Positions 1 to 6,116 of a stretch of 48,258 nucleotides of DNA are shown here, piece by piece; position 1 is the first letter of the stretch, and every line of letters starts with the position of its first letter. Position numbers and translations under genes: made by a program. The notes under the pieces were generated by a model. It did not search any database and was not told the DNA's origin. It saw only the letters and a program-made list of their open reading frames with translations. Source of the DNA: a virus; IMG/VR virus record IMGVR_UViG_3300027976_000057, positions 1 to 48,258 of that record. One strand, written 5' to 3'.

Positions 1-834
1 AAATTAGCAAGTGCATTTTCGGGTTCACAAATTCAGGATTTAGGTCAAGCCCGTGCAGCTTTACGGGGTCTGGAGACAATTGACCCAGCGGCTATTGCAG
101 CGGCACCAGCACCGGCACCGGGAGCACCGGGAGCACCGGGAGCACCGGGAGCACCGGGAGCAGCGGGAGCACCGGGAACAGCGGGAGCAGCGGGAGCAGC
201 GGGAGCACCGGGAGCAGCGGGAGCACCAGCCGCTGGGTTATCAACGCTGGTAGCCTCCTTGACTCCTCGACCAAATTTGGAAAACGGCGCTCCTGATGCC
301 CGTGTGTTGATTGGTACGATTCTAGAAGACGCCGTTGCCAAAAGCACAATGACTCAAGCAGCGGCGCAAATGTACGTCAATTATATTCCCGCCCTTGACG
401 CCGTAATGACGCTACCAGCGACCAGAAGAGATATTGATGCTTTTAAGCTTAATATTGCCAGAGTCCCTGGTTTAGAAAACGCAGTTGCTGATTACTTGTT
501 GTCTGGCTGCAAAAACCACGCTTTGATTAAATTCAAAGCGAAACTTGTCCGCGTAGATGGAGTTTTCCCAAACGACTTTTTGCACGGTGCTCATGCTTTC
601 AGAATGTTCGATGATTTATTGGGTAAAATGGGGCCGCGCGCTGGCGCGGCCGGTGGATCATTGAAAATGGCGTTTGCGCCTTTGATGACTGCGGCTGGCT
701 ATACTGACGCAACGATGGTAGATGCTTTCTTCGGAGGCCCTGCTCAAACAGAATTGTTGGAAGCTAAATTAGCCAAAGAAATCAAATCCCACCAGATGCT
801 AAAAGCAAACTTCAAAAACATCATCAAAGTTTGA
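1..834 (+). CDS. collagen-like repeat protein, 5' truncated
   Basis: The frame is open from base 1, so this is the 3' part of a longer gene and the true start lies outside the window. About 40 residues of ordinary sequence precede twelve perfect Gly-X-Y triplets (mostly Gly-Ala-Pro and Gly-Ala-Ala, bases 121-228). A C-terminal domain of roughly 190 residues follows, with no motif I recognise and an Ala-rich, helical look. Collagen-like tracts are known in phage tail fibres and other virion proteins, so a structural role is plausible but inferred. An internal TTG at 259 could be mistaken for the start, but it has no ribosome site and would discard the in-frame repeat. The stop overlaps the end of the convergent gene by 11 bases, leaving no room for a separate terminator. 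Confidence 0.75.
   Translation, partial: KLASAFSGSQIQDLGQARAALRGLETIDPAAIAAAPAPAPGAPGAPGAPGAPGAAGAPGTAGAAGAAGAPGAAGAPAAGLSTLVASLTPRPNLENGAPDARVLIGTILEDAVAKSTMTQAAAQMYVNYIPALDAVMTLPATRRDIDAFKLNIARVPGLENAVADYLLSGCKNHALIKFKAKLVRVDGVFPNDFLHGAHAFRMFDDLLGKMGPRAGAAGGSLKMAFAPLMTAAGYTDATMVDAFFGGPAQTELLEAKLAKEIKSHQMLKANFKNIIKV
121..228 (+). repeat. Gly-X-Y (collagen-like) triplet repeat tract
   Basis: Twelve consecutive 9-base units of the form GGA-GCA-SCG encode Gly-Ala-Pro or Gly-Ala-Ala, with one Gly-Thr-Ala. The units are nearly identical in DNA as well as protein, which suggests recent expansion by slippage. The opposite strand is also open here because of the repeat composition, but those frames are shadows. 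Confidence 0.9.
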
Positions 835-1243
835 TTAACAAACCCCTGATTAATTCTTTCAAAATTTTCTTACTCTCTGCTGTTGGATCAAGTTTATTAA
901 TAGCTTGGTTCAAGACTTTTTCTACTCTGGCAGAAAAATCAAATGACAGTGGCTCTAAAAGCAATTTCACTTTTGCGGCTGAACCGTGTAAGCAATCGAT
1001 GCCGGAACCATGACCAATCCAAAGATCAGCAGGTTCGGGCGCGGTGCCAGGATCGCCGGGATCGCGCCTAACGCGCAACCCCTTAGAGCGCAGAATGTTT
1101 TCAATGCTGGTGTAAAATGCTTCTGCGCTTTCTGAATTTTGAGCGATTACAGAAGGATCATGCATTACGAGAATAGCAAGGGGTTTTAAATCTTCTTTTT
1201 GTTTTTTTAGAACGGCATTTGGGCTAAGGTTAACGTCACTCAT
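824..1243 (-). CDS. hypothetical protein (139 aa), last gene of the leftward groEL block
   Basis: A soluble 139-residue protein that I do not recognise. It has an alternating hydrophobic strand near residues 22-28 (LAILVMHD), a helix, and a second strand followed by a Gly-rich turn (LWIGHGSG, about residues 74-81), so a small alpha/beta fold is likely. The resemblance to a hydrolase 'GHSxG' elbow is superficial because no supporting catalytic residues are evident. It lies 22 bases downstream of groEL on the same strand and is probably co-transcribed with it. Its 3' end overlaps the convergent collagen-like gene. The purine-rich stretch before the ATG is only one base away from it, so the start is less certain than the frame. 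Confidence 0.7.
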   Translation of the reverse strand: MSDVNLSPNAVLKKQKEDLKPLAILVMHDPSVIAQNSESAEAFYTSIENILRSKGLRVRRDPGDPGTAPEPADLWIGHGSGIDCLHGSAAKVKLLLEPLSFDFSARVEKVLNQAINKLDPTAESKKILKELIRGLLIKL

Positions 1244-1265
1244 GCCCTTAAGTATGTCGCGTTTG

Positions 1266-2933
1266 TTAGGTTGGGTTGTCGTGGCTTAGAATAATACAAT
1301 CACTTGTTAGCATTAAACCAATGATGGAAGTAGCATGTTCCAAAGAACAACGTTCCACTTTGACCGGATCTATGATTCCTTTTTCGAGCATGTTGCATAC
1401 GACGTGACGTGCAGAATCGTAACCAAATTTCATTTCAAATGATTTTCGATCTTCTTCGCAAGAAAATAAAACTATTTCTGATTGATGTTTTGCAAAATCC
1501 CTAATTTTATCTGCAATTAATTCTGGATGTTTGTTGGCATTTCGTAAAATCTGGCTAAAAGGTTCTAGACATGCAAGTCGCACTACCTCAACCCCTGCAC
1601 GTTCATCATCAGTTAAATCGCACATTAAACCAGCGCTGATGAGATCTTGCAAGTGCAAGCTGGCATGGAACAAAGCTCCCCCGCCGCCAGGGACAATTCC
1701 CTCTTCTGCGGCAGCTACCGTGGCGTTCAGGGCATCTTCAACGCGATCTTTACGCTCCAGCATTTCTGGAACCGTGGCTCCGCCCACTTTAATAACAGCG
1801 ACCCCACCGGCTAATTTTGCAAGACGACCTTTAATTCGTGTTTTTTGTAAATCATCCAAAGTCGCGTCGCCGCTTAGAATGTTTCTTAAAGACTCAATAC
1901 GTTGTTGTAATTTTTCTTTAGAACCATCAGCAACGAAAGTTGTGTGATAGCGTGTAATTGTCACTTTTTTACAAAAAGTTCCAAGTTCATTCGCGGTAAT
2001 TGTTTTTAACGAAAAACCAGAAGAATTGCTGATAAACGTCGCCCCAAGAAGAATTGCAATGTCGGAAAGTAGTTCGTCTCTGTGATCTCCGTAGCTTGGA
2101 GCTTTGACGGCACATACATGCAAAGCGCCTCTTAGTTTATTGAGAACCATCGCCTGTAGAGCTTCGCCTTCAATATCTTCACCGATGACCAACAATGGAC
2201 GTTGGTGCTTGGACGCTAATTCCAATACCGGAAGAAGTTCTTGCATACTGTTAAGTTTTTTATTCGTAATAAGAACATAAGGGTTAATAAGTTCAACACT
2301 CATTTTTTCAGAGTTGGTCACGAAGAATGGGGAAACATAACCTCCATCCATTCTCATACCTTCGACTACTTCAAGAGTGGTGGCAAGGCTTTTGGCTTCT
2401 TCAATAGTAATAATACCATCTTTACCTACTTTTTCCATGGCATCAGCCAAAAGAGTTCCAATTTGTTCATCACCATTAGCAGAAATAGTTCCGATGTGCT
2501 TGATGTCATCAATATTTGAAACTGGTGTTGCTCGGGACTTTAAGAACTGGCTAACTTTAGAGGTTGCTAAATCCATTCCGCGCTTAAGCGCGGTAGAACT
2601 TCTGCCTGAAGAGATCATTTTTTCTCCCTGGCAAAGTAAGGCGTAAGCTAACACTGTTGCTGTTGTAGTTCCGTCGCCAGCTACGTCATTCGTTTTAGCG
2701 GCCACTTCTTTTAGAAGTTCCGCACCAATTGAATGAAGTCTGTTTTTTAGCTTAACAGCTTTAGCAACAGTTACGCCATCTTTGGTAATAACTGGAGTTC
2801 CTAAGCCGTAATCAATGATCACGTTGTGCCCTGATGGACCCATCGTAACCCTGACTGCATTTGCTAAAATGCTAGCTCCTTCAAGTAATTCTTTCCTGGC
2901 TTGGTGTTCGAAGACAACTTCTTGTTCATTCAT
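1266..2933 (-). CDS. groEL: GroEL-type group I chaperonin
   Basis: A complete 555-residue chaperonin aligning with bacterial GroEL from residue 1 almost without gaps. The equatorial ATP site is intact: TKDG with Asp52, GDGTTT with Asp87, and VEDAL with Asp400 (the Asp398 equivalent in E. coli). The apical positions that bind GroES and substrate in E. coli are also kept: Tyr199, aromatic 203 and 204, Leu234, Leu237, Leu259, Val263 and Leu264. The C-terminal Gly-Gly-Met tail of bacterial GroEL is absent; the protein ends in ordinary sequence. It should form an ATP-driven folding ring in the infected cell. Its start overlaps the upstream gene by 8 bases (ATGAATGA), implying translational coupling. 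No GroES is recognisable in this window, so it either uses host GroES, a phage co-chaperonin elsewhere, or none. Confidence 0.97.
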   Translation of the reverse strand: MNEQEVVFEHQARKELLEGASILANAVRVTMGPSGHNVIIDYGLGTPVITKDGVTVAKAVKLKNRLHSIGAELLKEVAAKTNDVAGDGTTTATVLAYALLCQGEKMISSGRSSTALKRGMDLATSKVSQFLKSRATPVSNIDDIKHIGTISANGDEQIGTLLADAMEKVGKDGIITIEEAKSLATTLEVVEGMRMDGGYVSPFFVTNSEKMSVELINPYVLITNKKLNSMQELLPVLELASKHQRPLLVIGEDIEGEALQAMVLNKLRGALHVCAVKAPSYGDHRDELLSDIAILLGATFISNSSGFSLKTITANELGTFCKKVTITRYHTTFVADGSKEKLQQRIESLRNILSGDATLDDLQKTRIKGRLAKLAGGVAVIKVGGATVPEMLERKDRVEDALNATVAAAEEGIVPGGGGALFHASLHLQDLISAGLMCDLTDDERAGVEVVRLACLEPFSQILRNANKHPELIADKIRDFAKHQSEIVLFSCEEDRKSFEMKFGYDSARHVVCNMLEKGIIDPVKVERCSLEHATSIIGLMLTSDCIILSHDNPT

Positions 2934-3399
2934 TGGGCATTTGTATCCTTACTCGCGCTTTTCTACCATCGGGCAGAGTGATGAAATCATATAACGCCTC
3001 CTCGGAATGCGCAATTGCAGGCTGCACAATGGGGGTTTTTAAAGAAGGCGTTGAAACTTCTTCCGAAGCAGGCAGTGGTTTTTTCGCCTCATCGACCAAA
3101 CTAGAAACCGATGTTTCTAGTTTTGAAATTGTTTCTTCGACCAAGCCAGTTACGCGTTTCAACAAAGTTGTTTTTAAATCTGTGACAGAAATGCAAATTT
3201 CACCAATATCATCTGTAAAGCGCGATAAGTCGATTATTTTGTTTCCTTTAGGGGTTTCCGCCAAGACTTGGTAGGAGATCGAATCACCGCTTAAGGTTTT
3301 CCGGGCTACCACTTCACAGACCACCGCAGGTATTACGCCTAGCACGCCTTTTTTAGAAAGGATGAAAATTGCCTGTCCTACTTCATAGGATTGGCTCAT
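2926..3399 (-). CDS. hypothetical protein (157 aa) directly upstream of groEL
   Basis: The N-terminal 80 residues look like a small beta-rich domain (strands around YEVGQAIFIL, VVCEVVARKT and YQVLAETPKG). A helical stretch with possible coiled coil follows at about 85-110, then a Pro/Ser-rich linker and a short C-terminal strand pair (LPDGRKARVRIQ). I cannot assign a family. Its place immediately before and overlapping groEL is where groES sits in bacterial operons, but the sequence lacks the GroES mobile loop and its conserved ends, so a co-chaperonin role is speculation. The ATG has a good AAAGGA site 5-6 bases upstream, which overlaps the stop of the preceding gene. Confidence 0.75.
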   Translation of the reverse strand: MSQSYEVGQAIFILSKKGVLGVIPAVVCEVVARKTLSGDSISYQVLAETPKGNKIIDLSRFTDDIGEICISVTDLKTTLLKRVTGLVEETISKLETSVSSLVDEAKKPLPASEEVSTPSLKTPIVQPAIAHSEEALYDFITLPDGRKARVRIQMPNE

Positions 3400-3408
3400 G
3401 AAATTCCT

Positions 3409-3636
3409 TTATTTAAAACCAGCTTCTTTAAGTTTTTCTTTGAAAGTATCAGTAGGAACAAGCACGCGGTTGATTAAAGAAGGATCACCCGAAGCACTTG
3501 CTGCCTCTTTATTTTGTTCATAGACGGTTAAATCTAATTTGGATAGAGAAACGCGAAGTTTTTCTTCGTTAGAGTGTCCTCCTAATGAAGAGAAAATGGT
3601 TAAAAGTTTTGCTACGGCTGTATCGTGTAATTTCAT
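3409..3636 (-). CDS. small hypothetical protein (75 aa)
   Basis: A 75-residue protein, probably mostly helical, with no recognised motif and no membrane segment. It starts with MKLHDTAVAKLL, an amphipathic helix. It is packed 9 bases from the next gene and 11 from the previous one in a leftward block, so it is probably co-transcribed. The start is preceded only by a weak AAGAAAG sequence. Confidence 0.65.
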   Translation of the reverse strand: MKLHDTAVAKLLTIFSSLGGHSNEEKLRVSLSKLDLTVYEQNKEAASASGDPSLINRVLVPTDTFKEKLKEAGFK

Positions 3637-3647
3637 AATTATCTTTC

Positions 3648-4067
3648 TTAGTTGGAGCGATTGATTGGACTAGAAGCTTCTTCTTTGGCGGAAGCCACAA
3701 CGCTTTGTAGTGTTTCGAGATTTTGCTTTACTTTTGCGGAGATAGCTGCACCGGCAATTTGTGCCTCCGCCAAAGGTTTCATGCCCAAAGAAACTCTAAT
3801 TTTATCTAGATCTTCTGGTGCTAGTTTTTGTTTCATGTGATGCATATCAACATAAAGATGCAAGTCGCGTTCAACAATTTCGATTTCTTGCCCGTGTTCA
3901 CCGGGTTCAAACTCGCCAGTCTTTCTGTGTTCCCACACTAAAAGACTGGCAGGCATCAAATACTCTTTAGGAACGTCAATAAGGGGAACGGTTTCTTGCT
4001 GGCCGTGCTCATTTTCTTCGTAGAAAATTTCTGGTGTCCATTTTTTAGGCTTCGGTTGTTGTTTCAC
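3648..4067 (-). CDS. hypothetical phage protein (139 aa), GTG start
   Basis: An acidic 139-residue protein with a beta-rich first half (residues 9-75, including VWEHRKTGEFEPG and DLHLYVDM) and a helical second half. The general pattern resembles a hypothetical protein I associate with marine T4-like phages, without known function; this is an impression from memory, not a search. No ATG lies in frame upstream, so it starts at GTG, with an AAGGA about 10 bases ahead. It sits in the middle of the leftward block upstream of groEL. Confidence 0.7.
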   Translation of the reverse strand: MKQQPKPKKWTPEIFYEENEHGQQETVPLIDVPKEYLMPASLLVWEHRKTGEFEPGEHGQEIEIVERDLHLYVDMHHMKQKLAPEDLDKIRVSLGMKPLAEAQIAGAAISAKVKQNLETLQSVVASAKEEASSPINRSN

Positions 4068-4147
4068 GATGATGTGTTTCCTTGTGGCGTATTCTAAATG
4101 CCATATCGGCTACAATAACATTTCAAACAACATTTGTAAATGGTAAA

Positions 4148-4426
4148 TCAACCAATAGTATCTAATACAGTCACTAATTCATCAAAAGTGTCTTTGTGCT
4201 TCACTTTTTTAGTGATATCGGCAACCCGCATTGCTGCTTTTAGGGTTTTCATGTCAAGTTTCGTCGAAAATTCTTCTACCAGAGCTTTCTCGTCTTCCTT
4301 CAAAAGCTCTTGCTCTTGCTTAATGGTATTGAAGCGTTTCATAAATTCTTCAACTACTTGTTTAAGTGCGCCAAGTTCCCGAGGTTGTTCTTCGCCATTA
4401 CCAATAGTATCATCAACAGTAGACAT
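4148..4426 (-). CDS. small helical protein, possible GapR/DsbA-like DNA-binding protein
   Basis: The frame is open for 106 residues, but the internal ATG (MSTVDD) is preceded by GGAAAG at 8 bases and the longer start has no ribosome site, so I take the 92-residue form. After a short acidic N-terminus it is a continuous charged helix (about residues 18-55), then the segment KLDMKTLKAAMRVADI and a last helix ending VLDTIG. This layout resembles the DUF2312/GapR family, where a long helix is followed by 'FDVKxLKKxxRxRK' and an 'LG' end, and small dsDNA-binding proteins of T4-like phages. If correct it would bind AT-rich or overtwisted DNA. The basic cluster is weaker than in GapR, so the call is tentative. 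Confidence 0.55.
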   Translation of the reverse strand: MSTVDDTIGNGEEQPRELGALKQVVEEFMKRFNTIKQEQELLKEDEKALVEEFSTKLDMKTLKAAMRVADITKKVKHKDTFDELVTVLDTIG

Positions 4427-4501
4427 GAGGTTTTCTTTCCACGAACTCCCTGTGAGTCGTGTTGTCATGCTATCTGAAATGTGGTGACTGTATTAAGCTT
4501 G

Positions 4502-5776
4502 TTAAATAGCGGGCGCAGATTTTTTTAAACTATTAAGCTGCTGGATGGCTCTATCATACAGAGCTACAGCTTCCGGGGTTGCTCTATAATGCTCTTTGAA
4601 TTTATTCAACAATGAAAGTTGGGCATTTTTATATTCATTCTGAATTGCAGATACCAAAGTTCCTTCGGCGGTAGCTAGTTCTTGTTTTTTTTGATCGTGA
4701 TCATTTCTTGAGAGTTCTTTGTCCTGCTCAAGAGATTGCTTCATTTTCTGTAGCTCTTTATATTCTTTCAATGATGAAAAACTAACATTTCCTTTCATCG
4801 CTTTAATGACTCTTTCTAAATCCGCCAGGGAGGTGGGGGTCGTGAAGGTTTTTACCCGGTTGACAATATCGTCTGTGGTGCCCTTTAGCACCGCCAAACC
4901 TTCCTGATGGCCAGCTTGCCAAAAAGCGCTTTGTTGCAGAGCTAACGTTAACTCTTTGATTTTTTCAGGAGTTAGTTGAGTTTGTGGCTGTGCCTGAGGC
5001 ACAGCCACTTGTTGTGTTACTTGTTGTGCGACATATTCACGCAAGGTGGACTCCCCCAGGTCACCGCCATAATAAGGCAGGCGAGTAGAGCGGGCTGTTG
5101 TTTTAGTGCCAGTAGTAGAAGCAACGAAATTGCGAATTCCGTCACCAACGCGCCGAATATCTGAATTAGCTCTTTGCCCCCTGATTCTCCCTCGTATTTC
5201 CTCCCCGTTTGGGCCTTCTGTGTTTGCCCCGCGAAGTCCCTGTGCCGTCATTTGTTCAATGCCACTCAGAGCCCCGTCAACAACAAGCGGGGTTGCATGT
5301 TTTGTGCTTAAAACACCCAAAGCCACGCTCGGATTGAGCAAGAAGGATAAAAGCCACATGTCATCAGTAAAAATAGCGTCACGATTTGCATCAAACACTT
5401 TTTGATATTTATCAACTATTTTTTTGGTTCTGGTTTTTTCTTGATCAAAAATATCTTTATAGTCCGTTTGAAAAAATGGAGTCAAAACCGTAAAAAAAGC
5501 TCTAATCATGAATTGCGTAACTAAAAAACCTTTACTTAGCATAATTTTAGTAACGCCGACAACGGTTTTTCCGAGGTTAACAAATGGGGTTACGAAAATT
5601 TTACCGAGTTCGCTGGTTTGACCCCCGCCCATGCCTCCGCCGCCTCCGCCGCCATAATCACCATATCCGTCAAATCCATAATCAGATCCTCCGCCATCAT
5701 CCTCGGTAAGCACCTTTCTTTTGGACTCGACGACCACGCGCTTAACATAATTTCTTAATAGTGTATTTTCTTTCAT
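4502..5776 (-). CDS. Gly-rich putative virion/internal head protein (424 aa)
   Basis: The N-terminus is a basic amphipathic helix (residues 1-22) followed by LTE at 23-25, the (L/I)-x-E form cut by T4-type prohead protease. A Gly/Asp/Tyr-rich low-complexity tract follows (about 27-54). Two moderately hydrophobic stretches (about 62-105 and 142-156) may be helical or membrane-active. The C-terminal 150 residues are Gln/Lys/Glu-rich and predicted coiled coil. The ATG at 5776 forms a TAATG overlap with the upstream stop and has GGAG 7 bases before it; a start two codons earlier would sit on top of that GGAG. Function is unknown; an ejected or head-packaged protein is inferred from the N-terminus shared with other genes here. 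Confidence 0.7.
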   Translation of the reverse strand: MKENTLLRNYVKRVVVESKRKVLTEDDGGGSDYGFDGYGDYGGGGGGGMGGGQTSELGKIFVTPFVNLGKTVVGVTKIMLSKGFLVTQFMIRAFFTVLTPFFQTDYKDIFDQEKTRTKKIVDKYQKVFDANRDAIFTDDMWLLSFLLNPSVALGVLSTKHATPLVVDGALSGIEQMTAQGLRGANTEGPNGEEIRGRIRGQRANSDIRRVGDGIRNFVASTTGTKTTARSTRLPYYGGDLGESTLREYVAQQVTQQVAVPQAQPQTQLTPEKIKELTLALQQSAFWQAGHQEGLAVLKGTTDDIVNRVKTFTTPTSLADLERVIKAMKGNVSFSSLKEYKELQKMKQSLEQDKELSRNDHDQKKQELATAEGTLVSAIQNEYKNAQLSLLNKFKEHYRATPEAVALYDRAIQQLNSLKKSAPAI

Positions 5777-6060
5777 TACCATTCTCCGTGGTGAATTTTC
5801 GTCTCATCTAAAATTAAATCAACACCAGTTAGCTCTTTCCAGCATTTTATTATTTCTTTATCAAAAAGATTTATCATATGTTTTTTAGAAATCGGATGGC
5901 GCTTCGACAGCCTCTCTCTTAAGTCCACAGGAAAAGCGTTGATTAACTGTCGCTTTATGATTAGCCAATCGTTTATAGCGCCTGTATATTCGTAAACAGC
6001 TTGAATGGTTGTTACAATTCTTGGTTTTTGTATCAAAAATGATTTAGTCGTAGCGTCCAT
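5776..6060 (-). CDS. hypothetical protein (94 aa), first gene of the leftward block
   Basis: A 94-residue basic, probably helical protein (TTIQAVYEYTGAINDWL and KKHMINLFDKEIIKCW segments) with no recognised family. Its stop overlaps the ATG of the next gene by one base (TAATG), so the two are translationally coupled. It is the promoter-proximal gene of the leftward block, and its start lies 56 bases from the divergent portal gene across a palindromic control region. Confidence 0.65.
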   Translation of the reverse strand: MDATTKSFLIQKPRIVTTIQAVYEYTGAINDWLIIKRQLINAFPVDLRERLSKRHPISKKHMINLFDKEIIKCWKELTGVDLILDETKIHHGEW

Positions 6061-6116
6061 AAACCCTGCTTTTATTCTTGTAAGTATTGAATACTTACCT
6101 TTGAAGGAGTTTTACT
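6061..6116. promoter_or_regulatory. divergent control region with a perfect 19-base palindrome
   Basis: This 56-base gap separates the leftward block from the rightward portal gene, so it must serve transcription in both directions unless both read in from elsewhere. Bases 6080-6098 form a perfect inverted repeat, GTAAGTATT-G-AATACTTAC. Its size and symmetry suit an operator for a dimeric repressor or activator, or a promoter element. The portal ribosome site AAGGAG (6104-6109) lies just downstream. I cannot identify -10/-35 boxes with confidence. Confidence 0.6.

Noticed and set aside
121-228. CRISPR-like repeat array
   Set aside because: Units are contiguous 9-mers with no spacers and encode collagen-like triplets; no other array is present in the window.
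45-349. Two long minus-strand frames and one plus-strand frame across the Gly-X-Y repeat
   Set aside because: They are low-complexity shadows of a 9-base repeat; only frame 1 continues into a normal domain.
824-1243. Alpha/beta hydrolase for the 139-residue protein, from IGHGSG
   Set aside because: The nucleophile-elbow resemblance is weak and no catalytic acid or His in the right order is evident.
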